Below, piece by piece: positions 52,334-61,279 of a stretch of 64,000 bases of DNA. Made by a program: the position numbers and the translations under genes. Source of the stretch: JAEWWD01 sp964440115 (GTDB taxonomy: Bacteria > Bacillota > Clostridia > Christensenellales > CAG-138); the NCBI GenBank assembly GCA_964440115.1, contig CAYTPV010000010.1, positions 92,476 to 156,475 of the forward strand. The letters run 5' to 3'. The notes beneath the pieces are model-generated. The model saw nothing but the letters and a program-made list of their open reading frames with translations, did not search any database and was not told the origin of the DNA. The stretch's first letter is position 1. Each line of letters opens with the position of its first letter.

Positions 52334-53005
52334 ATGGAAGATCGCTTTAGTAGAAATCTTGGAGCTTTGACAGAGCTTGAAATCGAGCTTTTGCACAACA
52401 AACGTGTCTGCGTGGTTGGATGCGGCGGGCTTGGAGGATATGCGATCGAATTGCTGGCGCGAATCGGAATTGGTGGTTTGACCGTCGTCGACGGAGACCA
52501 CTTCGTCCTTTCCAATCTCAATCGGCAATTGCTGTCGAGCGAGCATAACCTCGGGCAAAGCAAGGCCCTTGCGGCATGTGATCGGGTGCGCAATATCAAC
52601 TCGGCGGTTCAAATAGATGCCATTTCTTCGTTCCTTACTGAAGAGTGCGCCGTCCAAATCCTAAAGGATCATGATATCGCCATCGATGCGCTGGACAATA
52701 TCTCCAGCCGGCGCATTCTTGCGAATGCCTGCAGCGAACTTGGTATTCCGCTTATACACGGTGCGATTTCCGGCTGGTGTGCCCAAATTGCCGTAATACT
52801 ACCCAACACGCAGGCATTGGATCGCATCTATTCTGGAGAAAGCGCTGTTCGAGTGCCGTCAAGCCTGTCCTTTACGCCCGCATTGGCTGCTTGCATTCAG
52901 GTATCTGAAGCTGTAAAGATACTTATCGGCAGAGAAGCATCGCTGGAGAATAAGGTATTAATTGTAAATCTTCTTACTCAGGAATATGATTCCTTTAAGC
53001 TATGA
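52334..53005 (+). CDS. ThiF/MoeB/HesA-family adenylyltransferase
   Basis: 223-residue E1-like enzyme. ATP loop 'VCVVGCGGLGGYAIELLARI' at residues 22-41, 'VVDGDHFVLSNLNRQLL' and 'IDALDNISSRRIL' are present; a rhodanese tail and the zinc Cys pairs are absent. It should adenylate the Gly-Gly end of MoaD-like proteins, two of which are in this block. It is divergent from tupA. An alternative is TcdA-type tRNA modification, less likely by context. Confidence 0.9.
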   Translation: MEDRFSRNLGALTELEIELLHNKRVCVVGCGGLGGYAIELLARIGIGGLTVVDGDHFVLSNLNRQLLSSEHNLGQSKALAACDRVRNINSAVQIDAISSFLTEECAVQILKDHDIAIDALDNISSRRILANACSELGIPLIHGAISGWCAQIAVILPNTQALDRIYSGESAVRVPSSLSFTPALAACIQVSEAVKILIGREASLENKVLIVNLLTQEYDSFKL

Positions 53006-53342
53006 CGGCAAATTATGCCCTGACTTAATATGGTTAGGTAGACCTATCACCAACTAGCTTGCCGTTTTTCAACTTGCTGATACCAACCAACACAACAGTG
53101 TTCCTTCTCCGCCAAGCCCGCTAACTATCTAGGTTAGCGTTTTTTTGTTGCCACATACAAGAATAAGGTACTATGCGAATAAGGGTTTCATCCACATCCA
53201 GCAAGAAAAGTTAATAGCTTATTGCAGCTAAATCCCTTAGGAGTTGCTTCACAGCAACCTTCAAATATCTATTGAAAACAATATGGTCTTGTATTATTGT
53301 ATTATAAGATGCTTATTTCAAAATGGATCAGGAGGATTTGGA
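53006..53342. other. Intergenic region at the right edge of the tungsten block
   Basis: 337 bp without an intact gene. It contains the joined repeats at 53,097-53,150 and a short frame ending 'HIQQEKLIAYCS' that looks like debris. The GntR leader with CAGGAGG ends it. Confidence 0.5.
53097..53150. repeat. Composite repeat: 18-bp repeat copy 2 plus hairpin repeat right copy
   Basis: 53,097-53,114 equals the 18-bp repeat at 7,232; 53,111-53,150 equals, with few changes, the hairpin repeat at 36,833. The hairpin (CGCTAAC/GTTAGCG, then T7) acts as a terminator. The overlap of both repeats suggests a recombination or insertion junction. Confidence 0.7.
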
Positions 53343-54086
53343 TTGAGTATTCAAAAGGTTAAAAAGCGCAACGCATCACAGCTTGTTAAAAAAGAGCTCG
53401 TGGAATTAATTAAAGAAGGTTTTTTTGAAGACGGAATACTTCCCTCGGAAGAAATGCTGGCATCCAAATTTGGGGTAAGCCGCATTACAATTCGGGATGC
53501 TTTAGCCAGTCTTGAAAATTTGAAATATATATCTCGCGCTCAGGGGAAAGGCACGGTAATCAACAAAAATGTTGCAACTCTGGGCTGCCGTATCTGCGAG
53601 GGTATCGCATTTAAAGATCTGATAAGTGCACAGGGATACCAGGTAAGCTGGCATACGTTTCCTATTGAAAAAATTGCGATGTCTGAATATGCTAAAGTAA
53701 GATTGAATACCACCTCAACCGATGCGTATTGTATCAAAACATTATACTATGCAAATGGCGTGCCAGCTCTTTACTCCATTAATTACCTTCCGCCGGAAAT
53801 TGTAGACGATTCAGTATTTTTTTTGCAATTGGATAAAAAAGGATTGTTTGAATGTTTAAATGACAAATATGATTTTCCTGAAACCTCCTACGATATCATT
53901 GAGATCAAGCCTTTATGTGCAGACGAATTCCTGGCCTGTATGTTTCGAACGCCTACTCATACCCCCCTCCTGCTGCTGGAATCAGTTTGTTACGATGGCA
54001 AGCAAAACCCGCTGTTATTCACTTATGAATATTACAACACAGGCGTTCTGCCTTTCAAAGAAGTTCGAAACGCATGGTATTTCTAA
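53343..54086 (+). CDS. GntR-family regulator with UTRA domain
   Basis: 247 residues from a TTG at 53,343 with GGAGG seven bases upstream. Winged helix at residues 5-75 ('LPSEEMLASKFGVSRITIRD'), then a UTRA domain ('AYCIKTLYYANGVPALYSIN', 'PLLLLESVCYDGKQNPLLFT'). It heads the third cassette and is the second regulator of this kind in the window, so it probably responds to the compound imported by importer C. Confidence 0.9.
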   Translation: MSIQKVKKRNASQLVKKELVELIKEGFFEDGILPSEEMLASKFGVSRITIRDALASLENLKYISRAQGKGTVINKNVATLGCRICEGIAFKDLISAQGYQVSWHTFPIEKIAMSEYAKVRLNTTSTDAYCIKTLYYANGVPALYSINYLPPEIVDDSVFFLQLDKKGLFECLNDKYDFPETSYDIIEIKPLCADEFLACMFRTPTHTPLLLLESVCYDGKQNPLLFTYEYYNTGVLPFKEVRNAWYF

Positions 54087-54100
54087 TAGTGGAATGATTT

Positions 54101-54127
54101 AGCAGCTTTAGCATAAGCTGCTTTTTT
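54101..54127 (+). terminator. Terminator after the GntR gene
   Basis: AGCAGCTT/AAGCTGCT stem with a 6-nt loop and T6, 14 bp after the GntR stop; the catabolic genes downstream must have their own promoter. Confidence 0.85.
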
Positions 54128-54301
54128 GTGTTTGCATTTTTTTATGATGATTTTTTTATACTTGACTAAATCAAACTCATTGATGTAATATGTAATAAAA
54201 TAATATTGTATGATAAGTATACAAGCACCTCTATTTCGTTTGCCCTAACCAATACTCTAAACGTTTCGCCATTTATTCTTATCGGCAGAAAAGAGGATTC
54301 T

Positions 54302-54970
54302 ATGGAAATCAAGATATTGGGTATTGCCGGAAGTGCCAGAAATCAAAGCGGATCACGATATGCTTTAGAACAGGCGCTGCTTGCAGCAAAAGAGATTGAC
54401 GCAGATATAACAACAGAACTGATTTCCTTACGCGGAAAAAAAATATCCATGTGCGTGCATTGCGATAGTTGCGTAAAGAACAAGAACCTTTGCTGCATCA
54501 AGGATGATTTTCAAGAAGTTCAGCAGGCTTTTCTGGAAGCTGATGCCTATATCTTCGCTTCACCGGTTTACAATATGACTGCAACTCCCATTTTTCACGC
54601 ATTCATGAGCAGAATCAGGCCGACGTTAATGGTTTATCCCGGGCATTTCACAGGCAAGGTCGGCGGAGCAATTTGTGTGGGTGGGGGCCGAAATAGCGGC
54701 CAGGAAATGACATTGCTCAGTTTCCAAAATTTCTTCTATACTTATGAAATTCTCTCTTGTGGCGGATCATTGCATGAACCGGCAGGAGCCGCATTGTGCA
54801 GTATGGATGGGTCGTTTGACGGTGCAAAAAAAGATATACAAGGTATCGAAAGCGCCCGCCGCTTGGGAAAAAGAATTGCCCAAACATCTGCAATTCTTAA
54901 GTATGGCTGTCGTGCGCTGGAGAACGATGGCAGGACCATCTATCACACGGAAGGCTGGTGGGAATGCTAA
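54302..54970 (+). CDS. NAD(P)H-dependent FMN reductase / iron-sulfur flavoprotein
   Basis: 222 residues, flavodoxin fold. 'KILGIAGSARNQSGSRYAL' (FMN loop), 'CVHCDSCVKNKNLCC' at about residues 53-67 as a possible Fe-S site, 'YIFASPVYNMTATPIFH' for the flavin. It is homologous to the 20,472-21,182 protein, and both lie near an amidohydrolase and BMP importer genes. Its TAA overlaps the next ATG (TAATG), so the two are coupled. Confidence 0.88.
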   Translation: MEIKILGIAGSARNQSGSRYALEQALLAAKEIDADITTELISLRGKKISMCVHCDSCVKNKNLCCIKDDFQEVQQAFLEADAYIFASPVYNMTATPIFHAFMSRIRPTLMVYPGHFTGKVGGAICVGGGRNSGQEMTLLSFQNFFYTYEILSCGGSLHEPAGAALCSMDGSFDGAKKDIQGIESARRLGKRIAQTSAILKYGCRALENDGRTIYHTEGWWEC

Positions 54971-56307
54971 TGGGCAAAAGAATAATAATCAAAAACGGAT
55001 ATGTTCTTGCAATGAATGCATCTAGGGATGCATTTGTTTCTGACGTTATAATAGATAATGATACTATTGCAGAAATCCAAGCCGATATCCCCTGTCAACC
55101 TGGCGATACAGTTTTAGACGCATCCGGCAAGATCGTAGCGCCTGGATTTGTTCAAAGCCATGTACATCTTTGTCAAACCTTGTTTCGTGGCTTAGCAAAT
55201 GATATGGCACTCATGGATTGGCTGAATATCATTATGCCGCTCGAAAGCTGCCACGATGAAGAATCCGCATATCTCTCTGCGCAGCTCGCAATATGTGAAT
55301 TATTGCGCAAGGGAACTACAACAATCAATGACATGGGAACCTCAAAGTTTCATATGGATACGGCTAACGCTGTGCACCATAGCGGAATTCGCGCACAGCT
55401 TGGTCGAACCATCATGGACAGCAAATGGACGCCAGACTACCTGCGCCATGATACAGATCTCGGCTTAAGCCAAACCGTAGAGTTCATAGAAAAATGGCAG
55501 AACAATAATGAATTGATCACGTGCGGTATACCCATCCGATGGGTATTGAATATTAGCGATGAATCGCTGCGCGGTGTACGTGAAATTGCACTCAAATATA
55601 ATATTCCATTGCATACCCATGCGAATGAGAACATCGACGAATGCAGCTATATTGAAAATGAAAAGGGCATGAGCGCCATTTCATATTTCCACAAGTTTGG
55701 GTTAACCGATTGCAAAATGCAGATGGCGCATTGCATTTATGTAAGTGATGAAGAGCGATCCATATTGAAAAATCATCATGTCAGCGTATTGCACTGCCCA
55801 TCCTGCAATTGCAAGGCTGCATCGGGAATTGCACCTGTAACAACTTATATGGAAGAAAAAATCAACGTATCGCTCGGGTCAGATACCGCTGCGTGCAATG
55901 ACAATCTGGACATGTTTGAAGAAATGCGACTTGCAGGTTTCTTGCAAAAACTTAAAGAGGGACCCTGCGCTTTACCAGCCGGTGATATATTTGCAATAGC
56001 CAGCGCCGGTGGAGCAGAAGCCTTGGGCCTGCAAGCGAAGATCGGCTCATTGGAAGTGGGCAAAAAGGCGGATATTATCATGATCAAGCCGTCCGTAAGC
56101 AATGTGCCTTTTCACGCGCAATCGATTTATTCTTCGCTGGTTTACGCCAGCAACGGACGAGACGTAGACACCACGATTGTAAACGGACGAATATTGTATC
56201 AGGATGGCCAGTTCTTTTCCATGAATTATGAGAAACTGCAGCAGAATTGCGATAAGGCTGTACAGCGCGTCATCAAACGCGCTCGCGAGCGCGGCCTTTA
56301 TAAATGA
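54970..56307 (+). CDS. Amidohydrolase (deaminase, SsnA/MtaD/ATZ type)
   Basis: 445-residue metal-dependent aminohydrolase. Ligands: 'GFVQSHVHLCQTLFRGLAND' (HxH near residue 64), 'PLHTHANENIDE' (His near 215), 'MAHCIYVSDEE' (His near 253) and 'LGSDTAACNDNLDMFEEM' (Asp near 304). Like SsnA of purine-degradation clusters or 5'-deoxyadenosine/SAH deaminase. It is homologous to the enzyme at 28,254-29,597. Its place between an FMN reductase and the importer suggests deamination of the imported purine-like compound. Confidence 0.9.
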   Translation: MGKRIIIKNGYVLAMNASRDAFVSDVIIDNDTIAEIQADIPCQPGDTVLDASGKIVAPGFVQSHVHLCQTLFRGLANDMALMDWLNIIMPLESCHDEESAYLSAQLAICELLRKGTTTINDMGTSKFHMDTANAVHHSGIRAQLGRTIMDSKWTPDYLRHDTDLGLSQTVEFIEKWQNNNELITCGIPIRWVLNISDESLRGVREIALKYNIPLHTHANENIDECSYIENEKGMSAISYFHKFGLTDCKMQMAHCIYVSDEERSILKNHHVSVLHCPSCNCKAASGIAPVTTYMEEKINVSLGSDTAACNDNLDMFEEMRLAGFLQKLKEGPCALPAGDIFAIASAGGAEALGLQAKIGSLEVGKKADIIMIKPSVSNVPFHAQSIYSSLVYASNGRDVDTTIVNGRILYQDGQFFSMNYEKLQQNCDKAVQRVIKRARERGLYK

Positions 56308-56316
56308 GGTGATCGC

Positions 56317-57837
56317 ATGTCATTTACACCAGTCATCGAAATGAAGCATATCACCAAGCAGTTCCCCGGTGTAATAGCCAATAGGGACGTCAGTCTGCAA
56401 ATATATCCCGGTGAAATCCATGCACTTCTGGGGGAAAATGGCGCGGGAAAAAGCTCGCTGATGAATGTGCTGACAGGCCTTTACCGCCCTGATGAAGGAG
56501 AAATCCTTTTTCACGGGAAACCATGTCTGCTGAAATCGCCCAAAGATGCGGTCAAACTTGGCATCGGTATGGTGCATCAGCATTTTAATCTTGTGGAACC
56601 GCTTTCAGTTTGCGAAAACGTATATTTGGGTTCCCCGGAATGCAGCAATTACTTGCGCATGGGAGAAATGTGCAAGCGCGTAAAGCAATGTTCTGAGGAA
56701 TTCGGGTTAGCAGTAGATCCGACAGCAAAAATATGGCAGCTTTCTGTAGGTGAACAGCAAAGGGTCGAAATTGTAAAGTTACTTTTCAGGGGTACACAGG
56801 TACTTATTTTAGATGAACCTACAGCAGTGCTTACCCCGCAAGAAACAGAAAATCTATTTGCCGTACTAACCGCCATGAAAGCAAAAGGCAAGGCGATTAT
56901 ATTCATAACGCATAAGCTGTATGAAGTAATGCGGTTTGCAGATCGGATTACCGTACTCCGTCAAGGCGTAAACATGGCTACGATGTTACGAACAGACATT
57001 GACCAGAGTCGCTTGACGCAAATGATGGTCGGTGATAACACGACGAAAGAACAAATCTCTTACAAAGATCAGGAGCGCGGCAAAATGTTGTTGCGCCTAA
57101 AAGGCGTTTGCGCACTAAATGATAAGAATTTCCCGGCTCTAAATCATGTGGATTTGGATTTCTATGAATCAGAGATCGTGGGAATCGCAGGCATTTCAGG
57201 AAATGGACAAAAGGAACTCACAGAAGTCATCGCTGGGCTAAGAAAAATGACGGATGGAGAGATTCTGATCGAAGATCAAGCCGCTACAAAGAAGGCATTA
57301 CATGAATTTCAATTGAGAGATATTGCTTTTGTTCCGGAAGACAGGCTGGAAACCGGACTTGTACGCAATTTTAATTTGCTGGATAACATCATCCTGAGAA
57401 ATGACAAGGCATATAGCAAACTCGGATTCCTGAAATATAAAACAATCTCAGCAAAGGCTGCTGAAATGATTAAGAAATACAACATTCAAACAGCGGGTGT
57501 CACAAAACCGATTAAACTCATGTCCGGCGGCAATCAACAGAAATTGCTGTTTGGCCGTGAGACCGACGGCGCGCCAAGGCTTATTATCGCGGCCTATCCT
57601 GTTCGGGGTTTGGATATCAACGCGGCCGAAGAAGTGCATCGCATATTGCTTGAACAAAAGGCCAGAAAAGCAGCAATTCTCTTAATATCGGAAGATTTGG
57701 AAGAGATATTTGAAATCTCGGATAGGATAGCCGTACTTTTTAAGGGCGAAATCACAGGAATTCTTGAAAGCAAAACAGCCACCTATGAACAGGTGGGCCG
57801 ACTTATGGTCGGCTTCTCGCAGGAGGGCAGCATATGA
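56317..57837 (+). CDS. BMP-family ABC importer C, ATP-binding protein
   Basis: 506-residue double ABC ATPase. First half: 'LLGENGAGKSSLMNVLTGL', 'LSVGEQQRVEI', 'LILDEPTAVLTPQE'. Second half: 'GISGNGQKELTEVIAGL', 'MSGGNQQKLLFGRE', with a changed Walker B 'LIIAAYPVRGLD'. The order here is ATPase, permease, permease, binding protein, unlike importers A and B. Nine bases after the amidohydrolase stop. Confidence 0.95.
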   Translation: MSFTPVIEMKHITKQFPGVIANRDVSLQIYPGEIHALLGENGAGKSSLMNVLTGLYRPDEGEILFHGKPCLLKSPKDAVKLGIGMVHQHFNLVEPLSVCENVYLGSPECSNYLRMGEMCKRVKQCSEEFGLAVDPTAKIWQLSVGEQQRVEIVKLLFRGTQVLILDEPTAVLTPQETENLFAVLTAMKAKGKAIIFITHKLYEVMRFADRITVLRQGVNMATMLRTDIDQSRLTQMMVGDNTTKEQISYKDQERGKMLLRLKGVCALNDKNFPALNHVDLDFYESEIVGIAGISGNGQKELTEVIAGLRKMTDGEILIEDQAATKKALHEFQLRDIAFVPEDRLETGLVRNFNLLDNIILRNDKAYSKLGFLKYKTISAKAAEMIKKYNIQTAGVTKPIKLMSGGNQQKLLFGRETDGAPRLIIAAYPVRGLDINAAEEVHRILLEQKARKAAILLISEDLEEIFEISDRIAVLFKGEITGILESKTATYEQVGRLMVGFSQEGSI

Positions 57838-58928
57838 AGCACAGCAACGGATGCAATTCGCAGGGATTTAAGCTTGTAAAACGCTTGCAAACCCCTAAGT
57901 ATCTAAAAACCGCTATTCCCGTCATCTCCGTATGCTGCGCATTTCTCTTTTGCGGTGTATTGATACTTTTGTTTGGAAACAATCCACTCACCGTTTATAT
58001 TCAGATGTTCAAGGGCGCGTTCGGTACATGGGGACGGTTTAGCACCACCTTAACCAAATCAATCCCGCTTATGCTATGTGGATTTGCCATTTCGCTCGCG
58101 TTTAAAGCCCAGCTTGTGAACGTTGGTGCTGAAGGACAAATGCTTATTGGCGCCTGGGCTGCAGCAGGCGTGGCGTTGTTTTGCGATTTTATCCCGACGT
58201 GGCTTATATTACCGGCCATGATGCTGGCTGGCATGCTGGCTGGCGCTATATGGGCAAGCCTTGCCGCGATCCCAAAGGCCTATCTCAATGTAAATGAAAT
58301 CCTCCTTACTTTGATGTTCAATTATGTGGCAATCCATTTTCTCGACTATTTCATATATGGACCTTGGCGGGATCCCAACGGAAATAACATGCCGTATACC
58401 GCAAAATTTCTGCCGGAGCAACGTCTGCCTGATATCGGTATCGGCGTCCATAGCGGAATACTCATAGCAATCGTATTGGCTGTCATTCTGTTTTTTGTTT
58501 TTTCCAGAAGCGTATGGGGATATCGAATCCGCGTTCTTGGTGAAAGCCGTAAAGCCGCGCATTATGCCGGTATAAACATTCCCGTAAATATCGTGACTTC
58601 ATTATGCCTCAGCGGTGCTATTGCAGGCATGGCTGGTTTTGTTGAAGCATCCGGAACGGTTGGCCTCTTACAGGCAGGTATCTCTCAAAATGCAGGGTAT
58701 ACCGGAATCATTATTGCATATCTGAGCAAATTCAACCCGCTGATCGTGCTGGTGGTATCCATTTTGCTGGGCGGTATGCAAGCAGGAGGCTACAGCATGC
58801 AAATCGCCGGTTTGCCGGTTCAAATCGTAACGATGATACAAGGTTCAATCTTGCTATTTGTGTTGGGCGGCGAATTTTTTACGCGGTACCGTATTATCTG
58901 GGTACGTACGGAAGGGAGCGCGAGATAA
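57834..58928 (+). CDS. BMP-family ABC importer C, permease 1
   Basis: 364 residues; ATG overlaps the ATPase stop by four bases. Multiple hydrophobic helices, with 'QLVNVGAEGQMLIGAWAA' and 'SRKAAHYAGINIPVNIVTSL' as the family loops. Pairs with the next permease. Confidence 0.93.
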   Translation: MKHSNGCNSQGFKLVKRLQTPKYLKTAIPVISVCCAFLFCGVLILLFGNNPLTVYIQMFKGAFGTWGRFSTTLTKSIPLMLCGFAISLAFKAQLVNVGAEGQMLIGAWAAAGVALFCDFIPTWLILPAMMLAGMLAGAIWASLAAIPKAYLNVNEILLTLMFNYVAIHFLDYFIYGPWRDPNGNNMPYTAKFLPEQRLPDIGIGVHSGILIAIVLAVILFFVFSRSVWGYRIRVLGESRKAAHYAGINIPVNIVTSLCLSGAIAGMAGFVEASGTVGLLQAGISQNAGYTGIIIAYLSKFNPLIVLVVSILLGGMQAGGYSMQIAGLPVQIVTMIQGSILLFVLGGEFFTRYRIIWVRTEGSAR

Positions 58929-58929
58929 T

Positions 58930-59862
58930 ATGAATCAGGCTCTAATTGTATCTTTTCTCAAAGGTACTATCGGCGCCGCTGCCCCAATACTTTTTGCGGC
59001 AACAGGTGAAATCATCAATCAGCGCAGCGGCATCATGAATTTGGGGCTAGAAGGCGTTATGCTCATGGGAGCTGTCAGCGGGTATATGGTAGCGCTCAGC
59101 ACATCCAATTTGGCGCTTGCCATTTTCACTGCAATCGTGGTTGGCTTGCTTATCGGTCTGCTGTTCGCCTTTCTAACGGTTACTTTGCAGGCTGATCAGG
59201 TCGTCAGCGGGTTATCCATCACCCTGTTTGGGACGGGATTGAGCGGATATATCGGGAAATCAGCCAGCACCAGTGCTTTGGATTTGCATTTCCCCATGCT
59301 GAAAATCCCTCTGCTGGGCGATATTCCCGTAGTGGGAGAAGTGTTGTTCAATCAGGACATCATGGTGTATGCCTTATATTTCATCATCATCTCAGCGTGC
59401 ATATTCATCTATAAAACCAAATGGGGAATGCAGTTGAGAACCATTGGTGAAAACGCGAGGGCTGCGGATACGCTGGGAATTAATGTATATCGTTCGCGCT
59501 ATATTTATGCTTGCGTCGGAAGCGCTTTGACCGCCTTGGGTGGGGCCTATTTAACGCTTTGCTACACGCCGCTCTGGTTCGATGGCATGACGGCCGGAAA
59601 AGGTTGGATTGCGGTAGCTCTTGTCATATTTTCCGGCTGGAATCCCGCGATCGCCGCTTTGGGCGCTATACTGTTCGGCGGGATCAGCGTATTATCTTTG
59701 CGGTTACAGTTAATCGATACTGCGATTTCCTCGCATTTCATCAGCATGCTGCCGTATCTTTGTACGGTTGCCGTTTTGCTGATTTTTACCAACAAGCGCA
59801 GCCGTGGAAGGAATCCGTCTCCTTCTTCTTTGGGGCAGCCGTATGATCGTGAAAGCCGCTGA
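58930..59862 (+). CDS. BMP-family ABC importer C, permease 2
   Basis: 310 residues from the ATG at 58,930 just after the first permease. 'GIMNLGLEGVMLMGAVSGY' and 'GENARAADTLGINVYRSRY' are the family motifs. The last 75 bp of the gene and its flank are duplicated 146 bp downstream (59,937-60,010). Confidence 0.93.
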   Translation: MNQALIVSFLKGTIGAAAPILFAATGEIINQRSGIMNLGLEGVMLMGAVSGYMVALSTSNLALAIFTAIVVGLLIGLLFAFLTVTLQADQVVSGLSITLFGTGLSGYIGKSASTSALDLHFPMLKIPLLGDIPVVGEVLFNQDIMVYALYFIIISACIFIYKTKWGMQLRTIGENARAADTLGINVYRSRYIYACVGSALTALGGAYLTLCYTPLWFDGMTAGKGWIAVALVIFSGWNPAIAALGAILFGGISVLSLRLQLIDTAISSHFISMLPYLCTVAVLLIFTNKRSRGRNPSPSSLGQPYDRESR

Positions 59863-60010
59863 TTGGTGTTATGTACGCTGCTTGCAGTGATATGTACCTC
59901 TAACGTGCCGCGGCCTGTCTATTGTCAATCGTTACAAACAAGCAGCCGTGAAAGGAATCCGTCTCCTTCTTCTTTAGGACAGCCTTATGATCGTGAAAGC
60001 CATTGATTGG
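59791..60010 (+). repeat. Duplicated 3' end of the permease gene
   Basis: Two direct copies of about 75 bp, 59,791-59,866 (inside and just past the permease stop) and 59,937-60,010, with about ten differences and a small deletion. The second copy is not in a gene. It marks a local duplication before the binding-protein gene. Confidence 0.85.
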
Positions 60011-60124
60011 CGCCAGTAATACCAATTTGCTGCGATACACTATGCATCTGTTACACGGTCTAATTTTGTCGTACATCGGCAAATCGTTGGTCAAGCCTAG
60101 TCAAAAATAACAGGAGGATGGACT

Positions 60125-61234
60125 ATGAAACACAGGGTAAAACACGCGATTTCCTTATTGTTGGCGTTTATGCTCATCATTGTTTGTTGCGCAGGATGCT
60201 CCCAAACGGCAAACACACCCGATGCAAAGGGCGAAGTCCTGAAAGTCGGTTTTGTGAACAACAATACCGTCGATGGTAGTGCCTGGACAGCCGCCCATTA
60301 TGAAGGAGTCAACTACCTGAAGGAAAATGTGAAAGACATCGACGTCGTTTGGGTAGAGAATGTGCCGGATTCGGGCGCGGACGGAATGGCCGTTATTACG
60401 CAGTTGGTCGAAGATGGCTGTAAAGTAATATTCGCTACCTCCTATTATGTTGAGCTCATGAAGGAAGCAGCCGCAAAATATCCGGATACCAGCTTTTATC
60501 TCTGCCAAGGCGGTACGGATGTCATTACCAAGAATCTTGGTATCTACGATGTTCGCAACTATGAAGCAGTATTTCTCACAGGGTATCTGGCTGGCCGCAT
60601 GTCTCAAGGAGACGTACTAGGCTATGTCGCAACGCAGCCGATGCCTACCGTTCTCAGAGCGCTCAACGGCTTTGCGCTGGGTGTAAAATACGCAAGGCCC
60701 AACGCAGTTGTGAAGACCGTGTTTACCAATACCTGGTACGATGTTACCGCGGAAAAAGAGGCCACCAACGCACTGATGGATGCTGGCGCTACTGTAATCG
60801 GCATGCATACCAACACGTCCGCAGTTTCCCAGACGGCGCAGGATCGCGGCGGATATTGCGTTGGATTTACCATCGACATGAAGGACTTTGCGCCCAAGTC
60901 CGTTTTGACATCTTTCCTTTGGAAATGGGGACCGATTTATAAACATATCGTAGAGCAGTATAAAGCGGGAACCACGCACATTGACGACGTATTCTGGGGA
61001 ATGAATGATGGCTGCGGCGCATTTACGGATCTGAACACAGATATCGTACCGGCTGACGTCAAAAAGGATTTCGAGGACGTTTTCGCTAAACTCAAGGCCG
61101 GAGAAATTAAAGCGTTCGATGGCGAAGTAAAGGATAATAAGGGCGGTGTGCACGGAACTGCAGGGCAGCCGCTGAGCGATGAAATCATCCGCAGCATGGA
61201 TTGGCTTGTTGAAAACGTGGATGGCAGTTATTAA
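60125..61234 (+). CDS. BMP-family substrate-binding lipoprotein C
   Basis: 369 residues. Lipoprotein signal 'ISLLLAFMLIIVCCAGC' (Cys about residue 24) followed by a BMP fold: 'VGFVNNNTVDGSAWTAAHYE', 'KVIFATSYYVELMKEAA', 'EAVFLTGYLAGRMSQGD' and 'GYCVGFTIDMKDFAPKSVL'. CAGGAGG precedes the ATG. Closely followed by the xanthine-dehydrogenase-like gene, linking uptake to hydroxylation. Confidence 0.94.
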   Translation: MKHRVKHAISLLLAFMLIIVCCAGCSQTANTPDAKGEVLKVGFVNNNTVDGSAWTAAHYEGVNYLKENVKDIDVVWVENVPDSGADGMAVITQLVEDGCKVIFATSYYVELMKEAAAKYPDTSFYLCQGGTDVITKNLGIYDVRNYEAVFLTGYLAGRMSQGDVLGYVATQPMPTVLRALNGFALGVKYARPNAVVKTVFTNTWYDVTAEKEATNALMDAGATVIGMHTNTSAVSQTAQDRGGYCVGFTIDMKDFAPKSVLTSFLWKWGPIYKHIVEQYKAGTTHIDDVFWGMNDGCGAFTDLNTDIVPADVKKDFEDVFAKLKAGEIKAFDGEVKDNKGGVHGTAGQPLSDEIIRSMDWLVENVDGSY

Positions 61235-61279
61235 CAACAGCAACACAAAATCATTTTTTTAATTCCCTGAGAGGTTAGC

